From an uncultured Eggerthellaceae bacterium (GTDB taxonomy: Bacteria; Actinomycetota; Coriobacteriia; Coriobacteriales; Eggerthellaceae): 64,000 nucleotides of DNA. The position numbers were made by a program, and so were the translations under genes. The notes under the pieces are model-generated. The model saw only the letters and a program-made list of their open reading frames with translations. It was not told the origin of the DNA and ran no database searches. The stretch covers positions 29,486-93,485 of the forward strand of contig CANODU010000003.1 in the NCBI GenBank assembly GCA_947565185.1, in the 5' to 3' direction. Shown here one piece after another: positions 44,813 to 52,344 of the stretch. How positions within the stretch are numbered: the first letter of the stretch is position 1; every line of letters starts with the position of its first letter.

Positions 44813-44818
44813 AGTATA
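44813..44818 (-). promoter_or_regulatory. Extended -10 of the gene at 43908-44675
   Basis: TGC-TATACT on the minus strand, about 140 nt before the start. The leader contains a short TTGCTC/GAGCAA stem. The -35 region (about 44836-44841) is weak. Confidence 0.4.
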
Positions 44819-44886
44819 GCACGATATCAGCACATTTGTTCGATAAAAATGACGTTCTTGCAACGAGCATCTGAGAATAGGAAAGC

Positions 44887-45174
44887 CTACCTACGGGAAG
44901 AGGTCAGGCCGCTCAATTCCTTGCGGGCCCGACTCCAGCGCCGGGACCCATAGCCCGCAAATCCCGCGGCAACAAGGGCGCACACGAAGATGATCATGTT
45001 CGCCAGTTGAGAGTTGGCCCATTCGTAGCCCGCAGCAGAAAAGGTGGTCTTGAAGATGATCAAGACCACCATGATGACGATAGCAGCAACAGCTTGGATG
45101 AGCCCCGAGCGCTTCTTGACCTCCAGCTCTTGGATGCGCTGCGCTTGACGCCCTTTGTTCTTCTTGCTGCTCAT
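44887..45174 (-). CDS. Small two-helix membrane protein, unknown function
   Basis: 95 aa from ATG 45174; GAGGCAGGG precedes it. A charged, Lys/Gln-rich N-terminal stretch (possible short coiled coil, QAQRIQELEVKKRSG) is followed by two hydrophobic helices (LIQAVAAIVIMVVLIIF and LANMIIFVCALVAAGFAGYG) and an Arg/Ser-rich tail. It begins 28 nt after the SpoVA-like gene and is probably its partner. The longer frame to 45450 is antisense-free but overlaps that gene and lacks a site. Confidence 0.65.
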   Translation of the reverse strand: MSSKKNKGRQAQRIQELEVKKRSGLIQAVAAIVIMVVLIIFKTTFSAAGYEWANSQLANMIIFVCALVAAGFAGYGSRRWSRARKELSGLTSSRR

Positions 45175-45202
45175 CTGACCCTGCCTCACCTGAGACCCTG
45201 AG

Positions 45203-46144
45203 CTATCCTTGCTTCGCGATATCAGGATCCATCTCGTAGTCGAACCCTTCGATATTATCAGAAGGCGGCACGGCTTCGGTGAGCTCTTCCAGAGAATGCT
45301 GGGCCTTCTCGATATGCACCTGATGGATGGGCTTGCGACCGAACACCCAGTTGTAGATCCAGAAGGTGAACAGGGCCGTGAGCGCAAGGCCGCAGACCGC
45401 CAGTGCAAATGAGCCAAGATGGACAAGTCCCGCCATGGCGTGTTCGCCACCCAAGAACAGATCCATGCCGATATTGTAGGTGTTGTAACCGCCCACCGTG
45501 ATCATGACCGAGAACCCTTGGCCCGCGAAATTGGCAAGAGCCCCAGAGATGCCAAAGGGAGCAAGGATAGCACCGACCATCCAAGCCGTCATCAGGATAT
45601 AGAGCGGGGTGGTCTTGGGCGTGATGGACTTGCATACAAGGAAGAGCACCTGAAAGACCGCCGCAAGCAGGCCACCTACCCAGAATGCGTTGAAGAACAG
45701 CATCCCGCCTTCGGTCTTGGGAACGCCAAGGTTCTGGCCGGGCTGCACGCCCATCATCCCGCAGATGTAGCCTATGGCCACGCACACGGCCATGAACAGC
45801 ACGTTGAACCAAACGACGAACCAAACGCAATTCCAGACGCATTTCCCCATGGATTCATTCTTCGTGGTCCACGGTCCAACCGCCTTCATGCCCACAGCCA
45901 TGGCAAAGCCAGAGAACGGAAGCAGAGCACCGAAGGTGGCCCACTCCTCTACGTACTGATAGATCGCCAAGCCACCAAGGACGCAACCGATGATGCCCAT
46001 GGAAACGAGCGTTGCACCGCCCATGAAGAACTCCATGGGCGTGCCGGCAAGCACGACTTGCCAGAACGAGAGGATGGTTTGCGCGATGAGCGCGAACAGG
46101 CCTCCCACGAAGAAGCTGTAGATGACTGTCTTGTACGGTTTCAT
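45203..46144 (-). CDS. SpoVA-like membrane protein with an internal duplication
   Basis: 313 aa with about eight hydrophobic helices. Residues 8-90 resemble SpoVAC/SpoVAE proteins: FFVGGLFALIAQTIL, then a Gly-rich helix pair and LLPFSGFAMAVGMKA like the family's P-T/S-GFANS motif. Residues 150-225 repeat the same plan (FWVGGLLAAVFQVLF; then LYILMTAWMVGAILAPFGISGALANFAGQG across two helices). In sporulators SpoVA proteins move dipicolinate; here no spore genes are present, so the cargo is unknown. The C-terminus is a cytoplasmic acidic tail. Family assignment is by eye. Confidence 0.65.
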   Translation of the reverse strand: MKPYKTVIYSFFVGGLFALIAQTILSFWQVVLAGTPMEFFMGGATLVSMGIIGCVLGGLAIYQYVEEWATFGALLPFSGFAMAVGMKAVGPWTTKNESMGKCVWNCVWFVVWFNVLFMAVCVAIGYICGMMGVQPGQNLGVPKTEGGMLFFNAFWVGGLLAAVFQVLFLVCKSITPKTTPLYILMTAWMVGAILAPFGISGALANFAGQGFSVMITVGGYNTYNIGMDLFLGGEHAMAGLVHLGSFALAVCGLALTALFTFWIYNWVFGRKPIHQVHIEKAQHSLEELTEAVPPSDNIEGFDYEMDPDIAKQG

Positions 46145-46320
46145 ATTCCTCCCCTAGATACCATGCAGCATGATGCGGCACCATGCGCGAACATGCTACA
46201 AGCCCCCTTTATGCGCGCATCCCCCTTGGTGCGCCTCTGAAAAAGATTATAGGGTATGAGCTTGCCTATCCTGAGAGGGCCGAAGCTTGTGCCTGAGGAA
46301 GCGGGGAGGGGCAGCCGCAT

Positions 46321-46355
46321 AAAGGAGAAGAGGCGCCAGCCCGAAAGCCGACGCC
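46321..46355 (-). terminator. Rho-independent terminator after the EF-G paralogue
   Basis: On the minus strand GGCGTCGGC-TTTCGG-GCTGGCGCC pairs over 9 bp (two G-U wobbles) and is followed by TCTTCTCCTTT. It lies 36 nt past the EF-G stop and upstream of the SpoVA-like gene. Confidence 0.6.
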
Positions 46356-46390
46356 CCATCTCTGAGATCATCCGGAAGAGAGCGCAGGTG

Positions 46391-48466
46391 CTAGTTCCCC
46401 TGAGCGCGCGCTGCCTCGTATTCGTCCACCAGCTTCTTGGTGACATCATGCGGCGCTTCCTCATACCCTTCCAGCTTGATGGTGTATGAGCCTGAACCGC
46501 GCGTGAGCGAACGCAGGTCCTTCGTGTATTCGATGACCTCTGCATAGGGCACGCGCACCTTGATGACGGTATCTCCCGCATCTCCCGCATCCGTGCCGAT
46601 GATGCGCCCGCGGCGTGTGGAGATGTCTCCCATGACAGCGCCTGCGTACTCTTCGCTCACCGTGATATCCATGGTGGCCATAGGCTCTAGCACCACCGGG
46701 TTCGCTTTCTCTGCGGCAGCGCGGAAGCCGATGCGCGCGGCCGTCTTGAAGGCCATCTCATTGGAATCAACAGAATGGTAGGAGCCGTCGAACACGGCGC
46801 ACTTGATGTCCACCATGGGATATCCCGCCAAGAAGCCTTCGGCCATGGCTTCCTGCACGCCCTTGTCCACCGCCGGGATGAGCCCGTTGGGGATCACGCC
46901 GCCCTTGATCTCATCCACGAATTCATAGCCGCCGCCGGGATTCGGCGTGAGACGCAGCCAGCAGTCGCCGAACTGGCCCGCGCCACCCGTCTGCTTCTTG
47001 TGACGCCCTTGCGCCTCCGCCTGCTTGCGGATGGTCTCCCGATACGGGATGCGCACGGGAACCAGACGCGCGTCAACGCCCGTCTGCTCCTTCAGGCGCG
47101 AGAGCAGCATATCCACCTGCGTCTCGCCCATGGCGTGCAGGATGGTCTGATGCGTCTGCTCGTCGCGAGTGATCTTGATGGTGGGATCCGATTCAGCCGC
47201 GCGCGCCAAGAACGTGCCCAGCTTATCCTCTTCGTTCTTGTTGACCGCTTCGATGGCCACGGGGTAGAGCGGCTCAGGCAGCTCAAGCGGCATGATGGCG
47301 ATATCGCCCTCCACCGACAGCGTGTCCCCATTGCGCGTCTCTGCTAGTTTGGGGACCACCACGATGTCCCCCGCCTTCGCGCTCTTCACATCCATGGGCT
47401 CCTTGCCCATCATCACTTGGATCTTACCCAGCCGCTCCTTCTTGCCGGTACGTGCGTTGATGAGCTCAACGCCTGGCTCCAGATAGCCGGAGAGCACCTT
47501 CATGAAGCTCAAGCGCCCGACGAACGGATCGGAGATGGTCTTGAAGACGAAGGCTGAGGGACGCTTCGTCTCGTCGATGGGGATGGTGACGCCATCAGAC
47601 ATCTGCTTGAAGCCACCGTGGCTGCGCGGATGCGGGAAGTATGTGGCGATGTCCTCCATCAGGTTCTGGACGCCTTGCATGATGATGGTGGAGCCCACGA
47701 AGACCGGCACGATGAGCTCTTGGGCGATGGCTTTGTCCAAAAGGGATTCCAGCTCTTCTTGGGTGAGCTGCTCTTCGCCGTCAAGATACTTCATCATCAG
47801 CTCATCGTCGGCCTCTGCCACCAGGTCGCACAGCTTGTCGCGCGCAGCCAGGGCGGATTCCATGTACTCCTCAGGGATGTCCTCCACCACCTCTTCGGTA
47901 CCCTGCGCGCTGTGGTAGCGAGCCTTCATGCGGATGACGTCGATGACGCCCTGGAAATCCTTGTCAACGCCCATGGGGATGGCTACCGCGCCCAAACGTG
48001 AACCGAAGCGCGCGTGCAGCGTTGCCATGGCCGCGTCGAAATTGGCGTTCTCGCGGTCGATGTGATTGATGTAGACCGCACGTGAGATGTCCATCTTCTC
48101 TGCCTCGCGCCACAGGCGCGTGGTCATGACCTGAGGACCAGCCACGGCATCCACCACGAACAGCGCCATCTCAGAGGCCTGCATGGAAGCCAGCGTGTCG
48201 CCGATGAAATCCGGATGGCCCGAGGTGTCCAACAGGTTGATCTTGTAATCCTTATAGGGAACGGGCGCCACAGAGGTGTTGATGGTGAACTTGCGCTTGA
48301 TCTCTTCAGGATCATAGTCCAGATACGACTTCCCATCATGGGTCGTTCCCATGCGAGATGTCTTGCCGGAGACATACAGCATGGCCTCAGCCAGCGATGT
48401 CTTCCCAGCTCCATCCTGACCCACAAGGACGACGTTGCGTACATGCTCCGTTTCGGGTGCTGCCAT
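46391..48466 (-). CDS. Elongation factor G-like GTPase (EF-G paralogue)
   Basis: 691 aa with the EF-G domain order. G1 is GQDGAGKTSL rather than the GHVDAGKTT of housekeeping EF-G; G3 DTSGH keeps the catalytic His; G4 is NHID (normally NKxD); the domain IV part HKKQTGGAGQFGD matches the consensus. The changes place it in the second, EF-G-2 type class whose role is unclear (some act slowly in translocation, others under stress). The canonical fusA is expected elsewhere in the genome. TAAAAT at 48579-48584 could be the -10. Confidence 0.9.
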   Translation of the reverse strand: MAAPETEHVRNVVLVGQDGAGKTSLAEAMLYVSGKTSRMGTTHDGKSYLDYDPEEIKRKFTINTSVAPVPYKDYKINLLDTSGHPDFIGDTLASMQASEMALFVVDAVAGPQVMTTRLWREAEKMDISRAVYINHIDRENANFDAAMATLHARFGSRLGAVAIPMGVDKDFQGVIDVIRMKARYHSAQGTEEVVEDIPEEYMESALAARDKLCDLVAEADDELMMKYLDGEEQLTQEELESLLDKAIAQELIVPVFVGSTIIMQGVQNLMEDIATYFPHPRSHGGFKQMSDGVTIPIDETKRPSAFVFKTISDPFVGRLSFMKVLSGYLEPGVELINARTGKKERLGKIQVMMGKEPMDVKSAKAGDIVVVPKLAETRNGDTLSVEGDIAIMPLELPEPLYPVAIEAVNKNEEDKLGTFLARAAESDPTIKITRDEQTHQTILHAMGETQVDMLLSRLKEQTGVDARLVPVRIPYRETIRKQAEAQGRHKKQTGGAGQFGDCWLRLTPNPGGGYEFVDEIKGGVIPNGLIPAVDKGVQEAMAEGFLAGYPMVDIKCAVFDGSYHSVDSNEMAFKTAARIGFRAAAEKANPVVLEPMATMDITVSEEYAGAVMGDISTRRGRIIGTDAGDAGDTVIKVRVPYAEVIEYTKDLRSLTRGSGSYTIKLEGYEEAPHDVTKKLVDEYEAARAQGN

Positions 48467-48814
48467 GTTGAACCACCATCTTTCGCGTTGGGCGCTCTTC
48501 GGTCATCATCGTTGGCAAAGAGCTTCGAACAGGATGCGTGCCACTGCTCCGGATAAGCTGCATTCGGATATGGTGGAGATTTTACAGGAAACCGCGTTCG
48601 CGAACCTCGAGAGCACCAAGATGCCATATCATAGTGAGCAATATTGGATTCGATACATCATTGTCTTCGAAACTGGATTTACCTCTTGCCTATAACCGCA
48701 CTGCGCCGATTCTGGGCGCAGCCGCTGCATGGGAAGCACTGATCAGCCTCCAAGGTGCATGCGCACCTTCGGGCAGTCCGTGCTTGCCGTGCGGCAAGAA
48801 GGGAGGCGATGATC
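48467..48814. other. 348-bp divergent intergenic region with a hairpin-rich leader
   Basis: Between the EF-G paralogue (minus) and the LuxR-type gene (plus). It holds a minus-strand TAAAAT (48579-48584), a plus-strand TATAAC (48691-48696) and three perfect stems in the LuxR-side leader: 48701-48721 (CTGCGCC/GGCGCAG), 48752-48769 (AAGGTGC/GCACCTT) and 48783-48798 (CTTGCCG/CGGCAAG). The last ends 2 nt before the GGGAGG ribosome site. No open frame here looks coding. Confidence 0.6.
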
Positions 48815-49279
48815 ATGAAGGAGACCCGTCGCAAGGATACGCTGCTTCCTCCCGCATTCGGCCTGAGGGCCGCCGTCTTCATCGCTTTGCCCTTCACGCT
48901 CTTCGTCATCTTCAATCACAACGTGCAGCTGCATTCCCTTGAGCAGAAGGTGCTTCGCGTGATAGAGCAGAAGCTCGCCGTTCAGGATGCGGATGCGCCC
49001 CGTGACGAAGAGGGAACCTTGAGCATCACCGCATGCTGGCAGGGCTTTCTGGATCTCTTGCCGGATGAGCTGTTGAAACTGGGCATGACCGAGCGACAGA
49101 TGCAGATCAGCATAGGCATCGTATGCCAGAAGAACTATGAGAGGATAGCCCATGAGATCCGCGTGGATGAGCGCACCGTGCGCCAGCATGCCACCTACGC
49201 CTTCAAGAAGGTGGGCTGTCACAAAAGGTCAGAGTTCTTGGATGCGCTGATGGATGCCATCGGGGTGCAGAGCGCTTGA
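48815..49279 (+). CDS. LuxR-type HTH protein with a membrane anchor
   Basis: 154 aa from ATG 48815, 8 nt after GGGAGG; ATG 48809 is too close. One hydrophobic segment near the N-terminus (LRAAVFIALPFTLFVIF). The C-terminal half carries a LuxR/GerE-like helix-turn-helix: GMTERQMQISIGIVCQKNYERIAHEIRVDERTVRQHATYAFKKVG, with the recognition-helix residues RTVRQH. No receiver or autoinducer domain. Such short membrane-LuxR proteins are frequent in Coriobacteriia, though their signals are unknown. It converges on the amidohydrolase gene. Confidence 0.8.
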   Translation: MKETRRKDTLLPPAFGLRAAVFIALPFTLFVIFNHNVQLHSLEQKVLRVIEQKLAVQDADAPRDEEGTLSITACWQGFLDLLPDELLKLGMTERQMQISIGIVCQKNYERIAHEIRVDERTVRQHATYAFKKVGCHKRSEFLDALMDAIGVQSA

Positions 49280-49312
49280 GCATGTGCGCTGCCACCACGG
49301 CCACAAGGACAC

Positions 49313-50611
49313 CTACGCAAGCGATGCGATGATGCGATGGGCGCGTGCTGCTACCTCTGCCTGTGCGCGCTCTACATCCATGCCGGGCCACTCCCCTGCC
49401 TCGAAGACCACCTCTCCATCGCACAGGGTGAGCACCACATCACTCCCATCCCCTGCGAACACCACATTGTAGAGCGGGCTGGTCATGGGGCACCACTGCG
49501 GGCCCGAGATGTCCAAGATGGTCAGGTCCGCCTTGAATCCCACCTTCACGCATCCGCAGTCTTCGCGCCCTTGCGAAAGCGCACCCGTGCGCGTTGCCGC
49601 TGTCAGGATCTGCTTCGGGTGGACCACTGCCGGATCCAGATCATGCCCCTTGTAGATGAGACCCATGACGTAGAGGTCTGAGAACAGATTATGGTTGTTG
49701 TTGGATGCCATGCCGTCAGAGCCCACGCATACGTTGATGCCGCGCGCCAACATCTCGGGGATGGGCGCGAAACCGCTGCCCAGCTTCATGTTGGAGACGG
49801 GGTTGTTCGCCACGAAGACGCCCTTGTCCTTCAAGATGGCCATATCAGCCTCATCCACCCAGACGCAATGCGCGGCCGTGCAAGGCACATCGAACACGCC
49901 GATCTGCGCGAAGTACTCCACCGGAGACAGGCCGCCGTGGCGCTCACGGCATTCAGACACTTCCTTCTCCGTCTCTGAGACATGGACATGAAGCCTCAAA
50001 CCCGTCTCAGCCACGATCTGGGCCACCTCTTCGCAGACCCGTTGATTGGACGTGTACTCTGCATGGATGTTGTAGTCGATCCTGATGCGCCCGTTCGCGC
50101 TGCCGTGCAACGTCCGCACGTATTCCTCGTTCAATGCAGCGATGGGGAATTCGGCATAGGGCTTCGGCTCGAAAGCCAAGAGCCCTTCGCAGAGGTTGGC
50201 CTTGAGTCCCGCTTGGGTCACCGCCTGAGCGCGCTCCGGGGTTGCATAGTACATATCAGAGAAGCCCACCACGCCATAGCGTGCCATCTCCGCACATGCC
50301 AAGAGCGTGGCCCAATAGTTGTCCTCTGGCGTCATCTTCGCTTCGAAGGGCCAGCACTTCTCCTCCAACCACTGCTGAAGGGGCAGGTTCTCTGCATACC
50401 CGCGCAAAAGCGTCATAGGAGCATGCGCGTGGGCATTGTAGAGCGCTGGCATCAAGAGCTTGTCGTGACCATCATAGACGCGCCCATACTGCTCTGGATC
50501 ATCCGGCGCCACGTCCCCGATGTAGGCGATGGCATCGCCCTTGGTGGCCACCCACATCTTCGGTTGATACTCCAGATCCTCATCCAGCAAGGCTATCTCT
50601 TTGAAAAGCAT
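49313..50611 (-). CDS. Amidohydrolase, S-adenosylhomocysteine/methylthioadenosine deaminase-type
   Basis: 432 aa from ATG 50611 fixed by AAGGAG 5 nt upstream; the frame to 50785 crosses the tRNA terminator. Metal ligands: NAHAH (about residues 59-63), HVHVSETEKEV, CTAAHCVW and VGSDGMASNNNHN, the set of the MtaD/SsnA/TrzN branch. C-terminal CVKVGFKADLTILD closes the fold. Related enzymes deaminate SAH, MTA or guanine; the pocket cannot be read by eye, so no symbol. Monocistronic by context. Confidence 0.88.
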   Translation of the reverse strand: MLFKEIALLDEDLEYQPKMWVATKGDAIAYIGDVAPDDPEQYGRVYDGHDKLLMPALYNAHAHAPMTLLRGYAENLPLQQWLEEKCWPFEAKMTPEDNYWATLLACAEMARYGVVGFSDMYYATPERAQAVTQAGLKANLCEGLLAFEPKPYAEFPIAALNEEYVRTLHGSANGRIRIDYNIHAEYTSNQRVCEEVAQIVAETGLRLHVHVSETEKEVSECRERHGGLSPVEYFAQIGVFDVPCTAAHCVWVDEADMAILKDKGVFVANNPVSNMKLGSGFAPIPEMLARGINVCVGSDGMASNNNHNLFSDLYVMGLIYKGHDLDPAVVHPKQILTAATRTGALSQGREDCGCVKVGFKADLTILDISGPQWCPMTSPLYNVVFAGDGSDVVLTLCDGEVVFEAGEWPGMDVERAQAEVAARAHRIIASLA

Positions 50612-50735
50612 GCGCGCTCCTTCATATGATATATCGCATTGGATGTAGTCTAATACTTGTGGAGAAAAGTTTGGGCGGCGATACACAGGCAGTGACACAA
50701 GACCCCTCGCGGGGTTCGATCCATGAGAGGAATAC

Positions 50736-50766
50736 AAAAAAGCCACCAACCTGAGTTGATGGCTTT
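50736..50766 (-). terminator. Rho-independent terminator of tRNA-Ala
   Basis: Minus strand: AAAGCCATCAAC-TCAG-GTTGGTGGC then TTTTTTG. A 9-bp stem (with one G-U) and a clear U-tract, 9 nt past the tRNA 3' end. Confidence 0.85.
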
Positions 50767-50774
50767 GTCTTTCA

Positions 50775-50850
50775 TGGTGGAGCATAGGGGGATCGAACCC
50801 CTGACCTCATGGCTGCCAGCCATGCGCTCTCCCAGCTGAGCTAATGCCCC
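50775..50850 (-). tRNA. tRNA-Ala (anticodon GGC)
   Basis: 76 nt including an encoded CCA. Acceptor GGGGCAT/ATGCTCC with the G3-U70 pair that marks alanine tRNAs and A73. D-arm with AGCTCAGCTGGGAGAGC, anticodon stem CATGG/CCATG with loop CTGGCAG (anticodon GGC, reading GCC and GCT), T-arm with GGTTCGATCC. A TGC-TATAGT extended -10 lies 17 nt upstream and a terminator follows. Confidence 0.97.
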
Positions 50851-50866
50851 GAAAAAATGCTTGAAC

Positions 50867-50872
50867 ACTATA
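50867..50872 (-). promoter_or_regulatory. Extended -10 of tRNA-Ala
   Basis: TGC-TATAGT on the minus strand, 17 nt before the tRNA 5' end; short A/T-rich leader between. The -35 is not clear. Confidence 0.5.
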
Positions 50873-50952
50873 GCATAAGAAGGCCGCTCGTATGAGAATT
50901 TGATGAGCAAGGGGTGGATGGAATGCGCATCTTGCCTCTGCCCACGAGAACC

Positions 50953-51831
50953 TTACGCCTTCTCTATGGCATCCAGGATCTGAGAGAGCGCACCCTCTGG
51001 GTCATAGTCATACACCTTGCCTGCATCCACAGCCGCCGCAAAGGCCGGATCCATGGGAAGCGTGGCCAGCGCGTCGATCTCATACTTCTTGGCCACCTGC
51101 GCGCCTTGGGGCTCGCCGAAGATGTGATGCTCCTTGCCGCATTCGTCGCATTTGAAATACGCCATGTTCTCCACCAGGCCGATGACCGGCACCTCCATGG
51201 AATGCGCCAGGTTGACCGCCTTGCCCACGATCATGCCCACCAGCTCCTGCGGAGCGGACACGGACACGATGCCGTCCACGGGGAACATCTGGAACACGGT
51301 CAGGAACACATCGGACGTGCCCGGAGGCATATCGATGAGCAGCACATCCAGATCCCCCCAGTTCACTTCGCCGAAGAATTGGTTCAGCACGCCTGTGATG
51401 ACCGGGCCGCGCCACGCCACCGGCGTGTCGTCCGAGGGCAGCAGCAAGTTCACCGAGATGATCTTGATGCCTGCATCAGTCTGAACGGGATTGATGCCAT
51501 CAGCGTCAGGAGCCGGTGTGCCAGCGCAGCCGAATGCCTTCGGAATGGACGGACCAGTGACATCAGCGTCAAGGATGCCCACCTTCTTGCCCGCTTTCGC
51601 CAGCTCAGAAGCCAGCAAGCTGGTGACCAAGGATTTGCCCACGCCGCCCTTGCCGGACACCACGGCGATGACCTTCTTGATGTCAGAGCGCCCATTGGGT
51701 TGGTACTTCGCGGGCGCCTGATCCTCGGTGCGCGCACCGCAACCTGACACGCCACAGCTGGAACATGAGCCGCCGCACTCTTCCGGGGCTCCTTCGGGGA
51801 TATCCGTCTCCCGTGTCTTCTCTTCTGCCAT
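50953..51831 (-). CDS. Mrp/NBP35-family iron-sulfur cluster carrier ATPase
   Basis: 292 aa. The N-terminus is Cys-rich (CGGSCSSCGVSGCG, residues 19-32), typical of bacterial and archaeal relatives of NBP35. Deviant Walker A SGKGGVGKS, DADVTGPSIPKAFG, LLIDMPPGTSD and LVENMAYFKCDECGKEHHIFG, whose CxxC binds the bridging [4Fe-4S] cluster at the dimer interface. Acts in assembling or inserting Fe-S clusters, fitting a genome rich in Fe-S proteins. Stands alone between tRNA-Ala and a small unknown gene. Confidence 0.92.
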   Translation of the reverse strand: MAEEKTRETDIPEGAPEECGGSCSSCGVSGCGARTEDQAPAKYQPNGRSDIKKVIAVVSGKGGVGKSLVTSLLASELAKAGKKVGILDADVTGPSIPKAFGCAGTPAPDADGINPVQTDAGIKIISVNLLLPSDDTPVAWRGPVITGVLNQFFGEVNWGDLDVLLIDMPPGTSDVFLTVFQMFPVDGIVSVSAPQELVGMIVGKAVNLAHSMEVPVIGLVENMAYFKCDECGKEHHIFGEPQGAQVAKKYEIDALATLPMDPAFAAAVDAGKVYDYDPEGALSQILDAIEKA

Positions 51832-51932
51832 CTTGTCTCTTCCTCCTCAAAGAAGAAGCGACTCAACAGAGCCGCTTCAAACGGTTTCTTCGATTGTATA
51901 CAGGAAGCGCAAGGTTCGCGCAACCCAAAAAG

Positions 51933-52226
51933 CTACTTCACCGAAGGATAGAAGACCGCTTCGGCGAACACATCGGTGATGGACTTGCCTTGATGGAATG
52001 GCAGATCCAAGAACTCAGAGATGGTGGGGACCAAAGGCGAGCAATCAACGTAGTGGCCCTTCTCATTCAGCTGAGCGGTGTCCTGCACCCTCCAGTACCG
52101 ATCATTCACGTCCGTCAGGTAGTAGGTCTGCCCATCCAGATCCATGTAGACCGAGTGGTTCGCATGGAGGTAGGGCTGGAGCTCTTCGAACGTGATGTCG
52201 AGTGCCTCTTCTGCTTTTGCTCCCAT
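51933..52226 (-). CDS. Small unknown soluble protein
   Basis: 97 aa from ATG 52226, 6 nt after GGAG; the open frame further upstream to 52625 is antisense-like. Acidic, no signal peptide or membrane segment, with several Tyr residues (PYLHANHSVYMDLDGQTYYL, DVNDRYWRVQD). Not recognised. It sits between Mrp and the U32 peptidase with gaps on both sides, so operon context gives no clue. Confidence 0.7.
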   Translation of the reverse strand: MGAKAEEALDITFEELQPYLHANHSVYMDLDGQTYYLTDVNDRYWRVQDTAQLNEKGHYVDCSPLVPTISEFLDLPFHQGKSITDVFAEAVFYPSVK

Positions 52227-52344
52227 GTATCGCTCCCTCTTCATCGGGTACGGTGTGACTCCCATCATAGCAAGTTTGCCGGCCGTATCCCACGAGAGCT
52301 TGCGAGAAAATGGCAACGCCGAAGATGGCTTTTCGAAGGTCTCT

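Noticed and set aside
45175..45450. Longer version of the small membrane protein
   Set aside because: It overlaps the SpoVA-like gene in another frame, is Ser/Arg-rich without pattern, and lacks a ribosome site.
50702..50722. T-arm-like GGGGTTCGATCC on plus near tRNA-Ala, possibly a second tRNA or an att site
   Set aside because: Only 12 bases match the tRNA T-arm, in opposite orientation, with no acceptor, D- or anticodon arm and no integrase nearby.
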